DNA of 64,000 bases, from the NCBI RefSeq assembly GCF_016861695.1, contig NZ_BOLP01000005.1, positions 124,001-188,000 on the forward strand. Reading direction: 5' to 3'. Below, in pieces: positions 1 to 7,283 of this stretch. The notes beneath the pieces were generated by a model, which made no database searches, had not been told where the DNA came from, and worked only from the letters and a program-made list of their open reading frames with translations. The first letter of the stretch is position 1. Every line of letters begins with the position of its first letter. A program made the translations under genes and the position numbers. The DNA comes from Levilactobacillus andaensis. Lineage in GTDB: Bacteria > Bacillota > Bacilli > Lactobacillales > Lactobacillaceae.

Positions 1-196
1 ATTAGCGGTCAACCGGAAGATTACCCAGAAGGTCAACCAGCTTGACCAAGAATTGGTTAATCTGGTCCACACGATTCATCAGACATTGAAGCACCATTTG
101 AACCACGCCTTTCTAAATGTCTTTGGTACCTTAAGCTGGCTACCATTTGCGGCCCTGTTGATTGTCCCCGTATTCAAGTTTCGCCATGAAGCTTAA
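1..196 (+). CDS. C-terminal end of a membrane transporter (probably MFS), partial
   Basis: Only the last 64 codons are present; the reading frame enters from outside the window in frame 2 and stops with TAA at 194-196. The visible part is a polar, helical stretch followed by one hydrophobic segment (LSWLPFAALLIVPVFKF) and a short basic tail. This arrangement fits the last membrane helix of a 14-helix drug:proton antiporter of the EmrB/QacA type, but the family cannot be proved from so little sequence. A strong terminator follows directly. Confidence 0.5.
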   Translation, partial: LAVNRKITQKVNQLDQELVNLVHTIHQTLKHHLNHAFLNVFGTLSWLPFAALLIVPVFKFRHEA

Positions 197-200
197 CTAA

Positions 201-243
201 AAGGCCCCATCTTCTCTTAAAATGATTGAGAAGATGGGGCCTT
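201..243 (+). terminator. Rho-independent terminator
   Basis: A perfect 16-bp stem (AAGGCCCCATCTTCTC and its complement) closes an 11-base loop just after the stop codon of the partial transporter gene. The U tract is weak (CTTCCGT), but the stem is long. Confidence 0.8.
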
Positions 244-461
244 CCGTATATCCATATAAAGGGTCAGTTCGCCATTTTCCTAAACCACGCTAAACCCGCG
301 AAGAAGTATGACCTTTCTTTGACAGCCACCTTACGTTTTTCCTAAGGCGGCAAAGAAAACCTAAAATCCAAGCAAAAAGCGCCCACTCCCACGAAAAATG
401 CGGTAGGATAGCAACATGTTAACCGTTAGAAAAGTTTGGAGCATCATTCGGAGGTGATTCG

Positions 462-977
462 ATGCGCTGGGAACCTTTAATTATTATCTTACTCATGGCC
501 AGTCTGTGTGGCCTGCTCATCGTCACTACCGTTCGGCGGACGCGAACACGTTGGTTTGCACTGCTCGTTTTGGGTTACTTTACCAGTCTTGGTGCCATCT
601 TGTTCACACCACTGGCCTTCACGGGCACGGCCGTTTACATCATGCCAGCCGGTCTTGGTCGGGTCAACCTGACGCACCTCGACATGTTTAATTTAGGCTT
701 CTTTGAAAATATCCTGATGACGATTCCTTTGGGCATGCTGATCAAATGGGTGCTCCCCAAGATTTCCATGTGGGGCGTCACCATCCTAGGCATTTTCGCC
801 GGATCTAGCTTCGAAACCATTCAGTATATCTTATCCCATCACTGGTTAATCAACCGTAGTAGTGACATCAACGACGTCATCTCAAATACCTTGGGCGTGG
901 TTGTTGGCGGCATCGCCATTGCCGTTTACTACCGCATCGCGGCCAAACATCGGCAAAGGCCCCAAGCCATTGCCTGA
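462..977 (+). CDS. VanZ-like membrane protein
   Basis: Predicted 171-residue membrane protein of the VanZ family, members of which are linked to teicoplanin resistance and cell-surface functions. There are about five hydrophobic segments. The family signatures are visible as FENILMTIPLG (81-91), SSFETIQ (115-121) and RSSDINDVISNTLG (132-145), the last with the conserved Arg and Asp residues. The start is set by GGAGGTGA five bases upstream of the ATG. The gene is monocistronic: it has its own terminator at 1003-1053 and faces the AbrB-type gene convergently. The exact substrate or role is not known. Confidence 0.85.
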   Translation: MRWEPLIIILLMASLCGLLIVTTVRRTRTRWFALLVLGYFTSLGAILFTPLAFTGTAVYIMPAGLGRVNLTHLDMFNLGFFENILMTIPLGMLIKWVLPKISMWGVTILGIFAGSSFETIQYILSHHWLINRSSDINDVISNTLGVVVGGIAIAVYYRIAAKHRQRPQAIA

Positions 978-1002
978 CGGTCGCTAATAATTATGACTAA
1001 AT

Positions 1003-1053
1003 AATCAGGACCGCTACAATCTGATCTTTCAGAGCGTAGTGGTCCTGATTTTT
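1003..1053 (+). terminator. Terminator after VanZ-like gene
   Basis: The arms AATCAGGACCGCTAC and GTAGTGGTCCTGATT enclose a short loop and are followed by TTT. It lies between two convergent genes and could serve both. Confidence 0.8.
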
Positions 1054-1056
1054 AGC

Positions 1057-1317
1057 CTATTTTTCACTACGCAACCAGTGGTCAAAATGCGGCGCGCGTT
1101 CCACATCATAGTGTCCTGCTTCATCCAAGACGACCTGTTCCACGGGAATCTGAGCTACGATCTCTCGCCAAACAGCGGCGACTGGCAGCTTCTCCATCAC
1201 CACGCGGCCATTGACCACGGTGACATTTAGCCGGTCACCCGCGGTCAGGTCCAGTGACTGTCGAATTGCAGCGGGAATGACCACCTGGCCCTTGCCCGAA
1301 ATCTTTACTACTGTCAT
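1057..1317 (-). CDS. AbrB/SpoVT/MazE-type DNA-binding protein
   Basis: An 86-residue protein with an N-terminal swapped-hairpin AbrB domain: VVKISGKGQVVIPAAIRQSL followed by LTAGDRLNVTVVNGRVVMEK. Such proteins are transition-state regulators or the antitoxin half of toxin-antitoxin pairs. No toxin gene follows, so a solitary regulator is more likely. I chose the ATG at 1317 because GAGGTGA lies eight bases upstream; the longer frame from a GTG at 1329 has that same GTG inside the ribosome binding site. The C-terminal 35 residues are acidic and unassigned. Confidence 0.8.
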   Translation of the reverse strand: MTVVKISGKGQVVIPAAIRQSLDLTAGDRLNVTVVNGRVVMEKLPVAAVWREIVAQIPVEQVVLDEAGHYDVERAPHFDHWLRSEK

Positions 1318-1390
1318 GAATCGCGTCACCTCATTTCAAATAATTGTTCCACAGAACTAACGATACACGTGATGTGTGATTAGGCCAAAC

Positions 1391-1419
1391 AAAAAGGACC
1401 GTTAAACGGCAACGGCCCA
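1391..1419 (-). terminator. Terminator after gtrA-like gene
   Basis: Read on the minus strand, GGGCCGTT pairs with AACGGTCC (one G-U) around a short loop and is followed by TTTTTG. Confidence 0.7.
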
Positions 1420-1453
1420 TTACAAAATTAATATCTGCGATTAAAAAACAATT

Positions 1454-1888
1454 CTAGTCATCCATCGAAGACGCCTTGGTCTTGCGAAACACAAACCACT
1501 TGCTAAAGAAGTAGTTTGCTACCACCACGACAACCTGATCGACCAGCTTCGTCAGCATCTCATTTTGCTGCAAGAGGGAGACCCCCACCCACATGATTGC
1601 CATGTCCATCAACAGCGTCACGCCCCGCGCCAGGAAGAACGACACGGCTTCACTCAGTAACCCCTTCACCGAGATAAAGTGGGAATGAAAGACCCAGACC
1701 CGATTGGTCACGTAGGCAAACAGGACGGATAAGAACCAGGCCCAGATATTGCCGACCTGATAGTTCCAGCCCCACACCGTCACCGTCACGTAAAAGACGA
1801 CCAGATTGACCAACGTCGTCAGCCCACCAAAAATCAGGTAGGCTAAAACATCTTTATATTTCGCGTATAACTGTATTATCCGGTTCAT
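1454..1888 (-). CDS. GtrA family membrane protein
   Basis: A 144-residue protein with four predicted membrane helices. Features typical of GtrA/DPMS flippase-like proteins are visible: a short N-terminal amphipathic stretch, LIFGGLTTLVNLVVFY in helix 1, and a basic NRVWVFHS / KWFVFRK motif after helices 2 and 4. GtrA proteins are thought to help move undecaprenyl-linked sugars across the membrane during wall polysaccharide glycosylation. No glycosyltransferase partner is adjacent. The gene stands alone with its own terminator. Confidence 0.85.
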   Translation of the reverse strand: MNRIIQLYAKYKDVLAYLIFGGLTTLVNLVVFYVTVTVWGWNYQVGNIWAWFLSVLFAYVTNRVWVFHSHFISVKGLLSEAVSFFLARGVTLLMDMAIMWVGVSLLQQNEMLTKLVDQVVVVVANYFFSKWFVFRKTKASSMDD

Positions 1889-2131
1889 TTGAAAGTCTCC
1901 CCTTGGTCTTCATCTTCAGTCTCCGTTATAACGAAGAACGAGCCCTCACGCAAGGGCCGACCCTCATTTGATATAAAAAATTAAATTGTTGCGCCGGTCA
2001 CTGGCTAAACCTTGGTGACGGGTTGTGCTGTATTGCAAGTTAGTCAGTGTAGAATGAGTGGTGGTCAGGTTAGTTATTATAAGTTAAAGTAATTATTTTA
2101 ATCTATACTAGTATTCCGTCGCAACCCATTG

Positions 2132-2164
2132 AAAAACACCATCCCGACCGCGTCGAAATGGTGT
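2132..2164 (-). terminator. Terminator after folT
   Basis: On the minus strand GACACCAT pairs with ATGGTGTT around a 15-base loop and is followed by TTTTT, nine bases beyond the folT stop codon. Confidence 0.8.
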
Positions 2165-2172
2165 CAATAAAT

Positions 2173-2715
2173 TTAACGATTTAATCTTTCTTGAATCATT
2201 TGAATCACGTGGCTCTTAAGAACCAGGTAAACCAGCACGATTTGAATTGGCGTGGTAATCAACTGTTTGACCGCCCGAATCGGGAATAAACTCCAAAACG
2301 GCGTCTGGTACATGATCGTCACCCACAAGGTGTTCAGCAACGCGTTGACCAGCACCGAAATGAGCACTGAGGCAATGATGATGCGCCCCCAGCTCACCGG
2401 CTTCTGGTACAAGAATATCGCGTAGATCAACGATCCGAGAATCGCTGACACGGTGAAGCCCACGAAGTACGGTCCACCGGAAATCAGGGTCCCGACCACG
2501 TCGACCACGGCCGCCGTCATCATGCCCCACCACGGACCAAACCATTTGGCCAATAACGCGACCACCAAGAACGTAAAGCTAAACTTGATAAACGTATTCC
2601 CAATTGAGAACCGACTAATCACCAGTTGTAGCGCCATCAACAGTCCCATTGTAACCACACTCAAAGTGTCCAGCTTGGGCAGCTGGGTTTTTGCCATCGT
2701 CTTCAATTCAGACAT
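2173..2715 (-). CDS. folT: Folate ECF transporter S component (FolT)
   Basis: Predicted 180-residue integral membrane substrate-binding (S) subunit of an energy-coupling-factor transporter. It would capture folates outside the cell and pair with a shared EcfAA'T module encoded elsewhere. Six hydrophobic segments are visible. The family hallmarks are SFTFLVVALLAKWFGPWWG, GGPYFVGFT, and near the C-terminus the charged RAVKQLITTPIQ segment seen in FolT proteins. The assignment is supported independently by a tetrahydrofolate riboswitch in the leader. The start is uncertain: the ATG at 2715 overlaps the AGGAG ribosome site, while a TTG codon at 2706 lies nine bases after it and would give a 177-residue protein. 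Confidence 0.9.
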   Translation of the reverse strand: MSELKTMAKTQLPKLDTLSVVTMGLLMALQLVISRFSIGNTFIKFSFTFLVVALLAKWFGPWWGMMTAAVVDVVGTLISGGPYFVGFTVSAILGSLIYAIFLYQKPVSWGRIIIASVLISVLVNALLNTLWVTIMYQTPFWSLFPIRAVKQLITTPIQIVLVYLVLKSHVIQMIQERLNR

Positions 2716-2723
2716 CTCCTAAG

Positions 2724-2832
2724 GGAGTTGCCACATCGCTGCGGCCAATGCGGAAATAAGATCGCGGGGAATCCCCTTCGTCCGGTGTTCACATTGCGTT
2801 CCACCGGCACTTGACGCCTTATTTCCTACTCC
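2724..2832 (-). ncRNA. Tetrahydrofolate (THF) riboswitch
   Basis: The minus-strand leader of folT folds as a class I THF aptamer. Outer P1 is GGAG (2832-2829) with CTCC (2727-2724). P2 is GGAAATAAG with CTTATTTCC. P3 is a stem beginning GTGCCGGTG whose loop carries CAATG, which can pair as a pseudoknot with CATTG just after P2. The conserved purine-rich joining regions are in place. An extra hairpin (GCC...GGC) sits before the last P1 strand. The CTCC strand of P1 lies three or four bases from the AGGAG ribosome binding site and is complementary to it, so translational control is the likely mechanism. Confidence 0.88.
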
Positions 2833-2886
2833 GTAAATTTTTAATACAGGCAATAGCATACCATATCCAATTCAAACTTGCACGAC

Positions 2887-3753
2887 TTACGCGCGATCAA
2901 AATCCTTGATCCAGGCTAAGGCCAAGGCCTTTTCTCCCAAATGCGCGCCAATGACCGGGCCGAAGTACGACTGTTCCACCGGGATCTCCGGGTACTGAGT
3001 CGCAATCTTCGCCGCCCAATTCTGGCCACCCTCGGGATCGTTGGCGTTAATAACTAACGCCCGTAACGGGTAGTCGACCTGTGCCTGGGCCTCAACGAAG
3101 AGGTCCTCCACCCGGGCCAAGGCCTTTTTACGTGACCGGACCTTCTCAAAGGCCACGATTTCGTGGGTCTCGTCATCAAACGTCAGTAGCGGCTTGATCC
3201 GCAGAACACTCCCAATAAAACCAGAAGCGTTAGACAAGCGTCCACCCCGCACCAAGTTTTGCAAGTCATCAACGACGAAGTACTCGCCAATCGTCGACCG
3301 CAAGTCGTCTAAGCGCGCAAGGATCTCTTCGGGCTCTGCACCCTTATCAGCCATTCGCGACGCCTCAATCGCCAAGTAACCCATCAATTTTACCGTGATC
3401 TGCGAGTCATACGGAATGACCCGAATATTTTCAATCGTGGGTGCAATATTTTTCAATTGGTTCACAAAGCCCGAAATTGTGCTGGCCAAGTGAATACTGA
3501 TGACGGCATCGTACCCCTCATCCGCTAATTGATTGTATAAATTGATCATTTCCCCCAATGGTGGTTGGGACGTACTGGGGAATGACTTGGAATTACGGAG
3601 GCGGTCGTAGAATTCACTCGTGGTAATATCCACGTCCTCATCATAGGAGCGACCATCAATGATCACCGGAATCGGCACAACGTGAATGTGATACCGCTCG
3701 ACCTCTTCTGCGGACAAATAGCTGGTACTATCGGTGACCACAGCAATCTTCAT
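2887..3753 (-). CDS. DegV family fatty-acid-binding protein
   Basis: A 288-residue cytosolic DegV protein. Family members bind one fatty acid between two alpha/beta domains; the FakB paralogues deliver it to the FakA kinase for phospholipid synthesis. Visible signatures are VVTDSTSYLS (5-14), SFPSTSQPP (57-65) and ISIHLASTISG (85-95), which form the fatty-acid carboxylate site. The C-terminal domain ends with VIGAHLGEKALAL, also typical. The gene is monocistronic with an AGGTG ribosome site. Whether this copy is a FakB partner cannot be told from the sequence. Confidence 0.92.
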   Translation of the reverse strand: MKIAVVTDSTSYLSAEEVERYHIHVVPIPVIIDGRSYDEDVDITTSEFYDRLRNSKSFPSTSQPPLGEMINLYNQLADEGYDAVISIHLASTISGFVNQLKNIAPTIENIRVIPYDSQITVKLMGYLAIEASRMADKGAEPEEILARLDDLRSTIGEYFVVDDLQNLVRGGRLSNASGFIGSVLRIKPLLTFDDETHEIVAFEKVRSRKKALARVEDLFVEAQAQVDYPLRALVINANDPEGGQNWAAKIATQYPEIPVEQSYFGPVIGAHLGEKALALAWIKDFDRA

Positions 3754-3972
3754 TCTTACACCTACTTTTTCTTTCGTTTCGTCTACCTAGAATACCATTT
3801 TTCATGGTCTATGAAAACCAATACTTATTACAAATCCTTTTATAACGGCATTTTAAAACTTAAGTTTAACATTAAACACCGAAAAACACACCTTTTACCG
3901 GTACAAAGGCCCGGCAACGGGTGACCAAGGACACCCCATTTCACCTGTCGGCACCCGCTCTTTAAAGTTAAA

Positions 3973-4015
3973 TACCGCTCAGGAGAATCGAACTCCTGAC
4001 CACACCAGCAGCGGT
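3973..4015 (-). pseudogene. tRNA-like remnant (T arm plus acceptor, no anticodon arm)
   Basis: On the minus strand a perfect T arm, AGGAG-TTCGATT-CTCCT, is followed by GAGCGGT plus A. The last seven bases pair at six of seven positions with ACCGCTG located 11 bases upstream of the T arm. The short CTGGTGTGGTC linker replaces the D and anticodon arms. This looks like a collapsed tRNA gene or a recombination scar rather than a functional tRNA. It sits 16 bases beyond the stop codon of the UMF1 transporter gene. Confidence 0.4.
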
Positions 4016-4030
4016 ACACCGCAATCAACG

Positions 4031-5281
4031 CTATTCGGCGTGATCCGCGGTCATTCTGGGAATCAGGGAGAAAATAATCAAACCGATCACAAATAAAATC
4101 GACAGTGACGCCGCCCCAATCCGCGACTGCCCCGTCATCTGGGTCACGATGCCCACAAGGACGGGGCCTAATACGGCCGAAAACTTCCCTAAAATATTGT
4201 AGAAGCCAAAGAACTCACTCGACCGCTCCTTGGGAACTAGGCGACCAAAGTAGGAACGCGACAGGGCTTGAATTCCGCCTTGACTGGTCCCCACGAGGAC
4301 AGCTAATATCCAAAAATCCGTCGTCGAACGCAAAAAGAGTGCGTCCGCACAAATCAATAGGTAAACAATAATTGCAATTAAAATCCCGGTCCGGGTACTG
4401 GTCTTATTTGCCAACCACCCATAGAATATCGAGAATGGAAATGCCACTAATTGAACGACCAGTAAGACCAGAATCAGGGTCGTACTGTCAATGCCGATAT
4501 CCAGACCGATCGACGTGGCCATAGTGAAGATGGTGTCGACCCCGTCGATGTAGCAGAAGTAAGCGACTAAGAACCACGCCAGTTGCTTGTGTTGTTGCAA
4601 GTGGCGGACCGTCTCCCACACTCGTTGCCAGCTTTGCCGTAACGGTGCTCTGGTCACACTCAGGGAATGGCGTTGATGGACATTTTTCAGGATCGGAATA
4701 AAGAAGATGACCCACCAAATCGCGGCCAACGCAAAGCCCCACCGGGCAACCGCCAAGCTCGACAACTGGCCAAACCCGTGCGTGAATTGGAGCACCATAA
4801 ATAATAGAAAGGCAATCACGCCCCCGAGATAACCGAAGCCATATCCCGTACTGGAGATGCGGTCCATTTGCTGGTCGTCACTCACGTCGGTCAAGAAACT
4901 GTCGTAAAAGAGGTTCCCGCCGGAGTATCCCAGGACGGACAGAATATAAATGGCGAGGAGCCACTGCCAATGCGCTGACGGCACTAAGGCAAGGCCCAAT
5001 GTCATCACCATCCCCACGGTCGCAAATCCCGTGAGTAGGCGTTTCTTAAACCCCTGATAGTCCGCTAACGCACCCAAAAATGGCGCCAAAATTGCTACCA
5101 ACAACGTTCCCAGACTATTCGCATAACCCCAGTAGGCCGTTGCATTGGCTGCGGTCACCCCACTGCCTTCCGCCACGGTCTTGAAGTAAATCGGTAAGAC
5201 GGCCGTAGTCACGATAATGCCATAACCGGAGTTCGCCCAATCATAGAAGACCCAACTCCACTGTTCTTTATTCAGCTTCAT
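4031..5281 (-). CDS. MFS transporter, UMF1/Atg22-like family
   Basis: A 416-residue, 12-helix major facilitator protein. The N-terminal YDWANSGYG (13-21) is the hallmark of the UMF1 (YxiO/Atg22-like) group, and GYSGGNLFYDSFLTDVS and GGIQALSRSYFGRLVP match the usual loop motifs. Family substrates are poorly known; amino-acid or solute efflux is assumed. The start overlaps the end of the phosphodiesterase gene by 14 bases, so the two are translationally coupled and belong to an operon led by the MarR-type regulator. No clear U-rich terminator follows; a structured region with the tRNA-like remnant lies downstream. Confidence 0.9.
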   Translation of the reverse strand: MKLNKEQWSWVFYDWANSGYGIIVTTAVLPIYFKTVAEGSGVTAANATAYWGYANSLGTLLVAILAPFLGALADYQGFKKRLLTGFATVGMVMTLGLALVPSAHWQWLLAIYILSVLGYSGGNLFYDSFLTDVSDDQQMDRISSTGYGFGYLGGVIAFLLFMVLQFTHGFGQLSSLAVARWGFALAAIWWVIFFIPILKNVHQRHSLSVTRAPLRQSWQRVWETVRHLQQHKQLAWFLVAYFCYIDGVDTIFTMATSIGLDIGIDSTTLILVLLVVQLVAFPFSIFYGWLANKTSTRTGILIAIIVYLLICADALFLRSTTDFWILAVLVGTSQGGIQALSRSYFGRLVPKERSSEFFGFYNILGKFSAVLGPVLVGIVTQMTGQSRIGAASLSILFVIGLIIFSLIPRMTADHAE

Positions 5282-6575
5282 CAGTGGCCGCCCCCTTTAG
5301 CGCCTCAGTTAGGGCTTGACCGGGAAGCGTTTCTGGGAAGCGCACACCTAATAATTTGGCAAAGGTCGGCGCCTCATCGATTAGGCTGGCCCGTTCGATC
5401 AGGTGATTTTCCTTCACGGCCGGTCCATTCAAGACCAACGTGGTAAAGTAGTCCGGCTTATCCGGATCATAGCCATGTACCCCATGATAACGGTCCGGTT
5501 GTCCCAAGCTATCTGGGTCAACGGCTTCCACCACGGCCGGTCGGTTCGTTTCATCCGTAAAGTAGTAGCCGGCCTGCGCTTCGACCATGAATTGACAATG
5601 CGGGTCAGCCCCACGTTTAGCTGCAGCCGCCCCATCGATCACGGTCGCAACACCCGGCGTCTCCTTGATCAGCCGCAAGAGGTTCTGGGTATCCGCAAAC
5701 TTGCGGGTATAGATATATGTACACCCATCACAGGACTTCGCCCACACGTGCCAATCATTCTTCACGGTGCCTTCGGCTGTCGGTGTTAGCCAGCCTTTCT
5801 GGGCGAACAACTGGTTCAAATGGATCATGTGATCGACGTTGATCTGATAGTGATCGCCTAAAATGGCAAAGTTGGTCTCCGCAAACGTCCCGGCCGCAAT
5901 CGTGGCATCAATCAATTTACCGACCCGCGCGTCCAACCGCTTCAGTGCGGCCATGGCTTCATCCGAGCGGACCCCATAGCGGTGCCGCATACTGTCCATG
6001 TCGACCAGATGGATCAGAGTGAGCCACGGCTTCTTCGTCGTCAACGTATCGACCGCGCACGCCGTAATAAAGTCATCGAGCTCGGGCTGTTGAATGCCGC
6101 GGCGCAAGTGACCGTACTTCTGATTCATCCGCAACAGGAAGGCGGGGCTGCTGGCCTTTAACGAGACCAACACCTGATTGGTCCAGATGCGATTCGGAAA
6201 GATCTCCGCCAGGTTATAGGTGATACGACTGCCGGCGGTCACGGGCCACAGGAAGGCTGCAGTCTTGTGGTGCTGCTGGCGAACCAAGTCATACAACGTG
6301 GGCTCTTGAACGTCTCGTTGATACCAGTACCAGTCTGGAGACTGGCGCTGGGGTTGTAACTTGGTGTTGTTAATGATGCCGTGTTTGACCGGGTACTGTC
6401 CGGTGATGATCGTGGTGTGTGACGGATACGTTAATGTCGGATAGATTCCCCTGACCTGCCTGACCCGCGTCCCGGTGACCACTAATCGTTTTAAATTCGG
6501 TAGTTCTGCTAAATGTTCGTCCAGATCACGACTACCCATCGCATCCAATGAAATCACAACTAGTCTTTGCTGAAT
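5268..6575 (-). CDS. Alkaline phosphatase superfamily phosphodiesterase/nucleotide pyrophosphatase
   Basis: About 435 residues, of the type I phosphodiesterase/NPP group. Visible catalytic parts are the first metal Asp in LVVISLDAMG, the nucleophile segment YPTLTYPSHTT, a metal-binding VDMDSMRHRYG, an ILGDHY pair, and a late HGYDPD histidine. No signal peptide is seen, so a cytosolic enzyme is likely. The start is unusual: a standard call would take GTG at 6557, but that cuts into the first beta strand and is 27 bases from AAGGAG. An ATT codon at 6575 lies nine bases from AAGGAG and restores the conserved N-terminus (MQQRLVVISLDAMG). It is the middle gene of the MarR-phosphodiesterase-UMF1 operon. 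Confidence 0.82.
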   Translation of the reverse strand: MQQRLVVISLDAMGSRDLDEHLAELPNLKRLVVTGTRVRQVRGIYPTLTYPSHTTIITGQYPVKHGIINNTKLQPQRQSPDWYWYQRDVQEPTLYDLVRQQHHKTAAFLWPVTAGSRITYNLAEIFPNRIWTNQVLVSLKASSPAFLLRMNQKYGHLRRGIQQPELDDFITACAVDTLTTKKPWLTLIHLVDMDSMRHRYGVRSDEAMAALKRLDARVGKLIDATIAAGTFAETNFAILGDHYQINVDHMIHLNQLFAQKGWLTPTAEGTVKNDWHVWAKSCDGCTYIYTRKFADTQNLLRLIKETPGVATVIDGAAAAKRGADPHCQFMVEAQAGYYFTDETNRPAVVEAVDPDSLGQPDRYHGVHGYDPDKPDYFTTLVLNGPAVKENHLIERASLIDEAPTFAKLLGVRFPETLPGQALTEALKGAATDEAE

Positions 6576-6598
6576 AATCCTTCACTCCTTACCTAAGG

Positions 6599-7024
6599 TT
6601 ACTTAACTGTCCGTTGCCGGTCTAAACTCTTATCTAAGCGGTTCAACAAAATCTGCAGCAGGTTCCGCTCATCGGTGGACCAGTGCTCGAACACGTCGTC
6701 GGAAAGCTTCTCAAATGCCGTATTGATGGCGGTCACCGTCTCGGTCCCCGCCACGGTGATTGTATAGACCAACTGCCGCTTATCACGACCGACGGCTTCC
6801 TTGGTCACCATTTCCTTTTTCACTAAGCCCTTTAACTGCCGGCTCAGCGTTGACGTATCCAACTTAGTCCGTTCTGCCAAGATCTCCTGGGTGTTCTCAC
6901 CACTCCCAATGTGGTCCAGCAACTGCCATTCAGAAACAGTGAGCTGATACTGCTTGGTCATCCGTTGCAACAAGGTCTGTTGCACCTTATTAATTGCCAT
7001 CAATGCTGCAAGACTGGATTTCAT
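6599..7024 (-). CDS. MarR family transcriptional regulator
   Basis: A 141-residue winged-helix regulator. The recognition region ENTQEILAERTKLDTSTLSR is followed by the wing TKEAVGRDKRQLVYTITVAG with the MarR-typical DxR. Dimerisation helices flank the domain. It is the first gene of an operon with a phosphodiesterase and a UMF1 transporter, and probably autorepresses it through the inverted repeat TTGTA-TTG-TACAA at 7092-7104. An AGGAGTGAGGG ribosome site precedes the ATG. Confidence 0.88.
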   Translation of the reverse strand: MKSSLAALMAINKVQQTLLQRMTKQYQLTVSEWQLLDHIGSGENTQEILAERTKLDTSTLSRQLKGLVKKEMVTKEAVGRDKRQLVYTITVAGTETVTAINTAFEKLSDDVFEHWSTDERNLLQILLNRLDKSLDRQRTVK

Positions 7025-7091
7025 TTGGCCCTCACTCCTTTGTTTACCGTGATCCTATTTGTTCCACACAAAATGGGGTCTACGGCGTTAC

Positions 7092-7104
7092 TTGTATTGT
7101 ACAA
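7092..7104. promoter_or_regulatory. Inverted repeat, candidate MarR operator
   Basis: TTGTA and TACAA are separated by three bases, about 70 bp upstream of the MarR-type gene. The position suits autoregulation. This is inferred from symmetry only. Confidence 0.4.
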
Positions 7105-7283
7105 CGGTCAGGTTGCTCATCACAAGTCAAAAACCATGACGATTTCATGACAGTTTCACCGAATTCTGTCAGAATACGGGGGAACTTCTTTGCACTTCAC
7201 TGCTTGGGCCGTTATACTTGAACTTGTGTCGTTTTTCCGGTCAACAAAAAATAAAGTCTACTTATGAAAGGTGTTGTTATCCC

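Noticed and set aside
1057-1317. AbrB-type gene as the antitoxin of a toxin-antitoxin pair
   Set aside because: No toxin-like frame lies before or after it; the neighbours are a VanZ-like and a GtrA-like gene.
3973-4015. Functional tRNA gene
   Set aside because: Only 43 bases; there is no D arm or anticodon arm.
7218-7283. 22-codon N-terminal extension of RqcH
   Set aside because: No ribosome site, not conserved in the family, and Asp97-Arg98 numbering fits the start at 7284.
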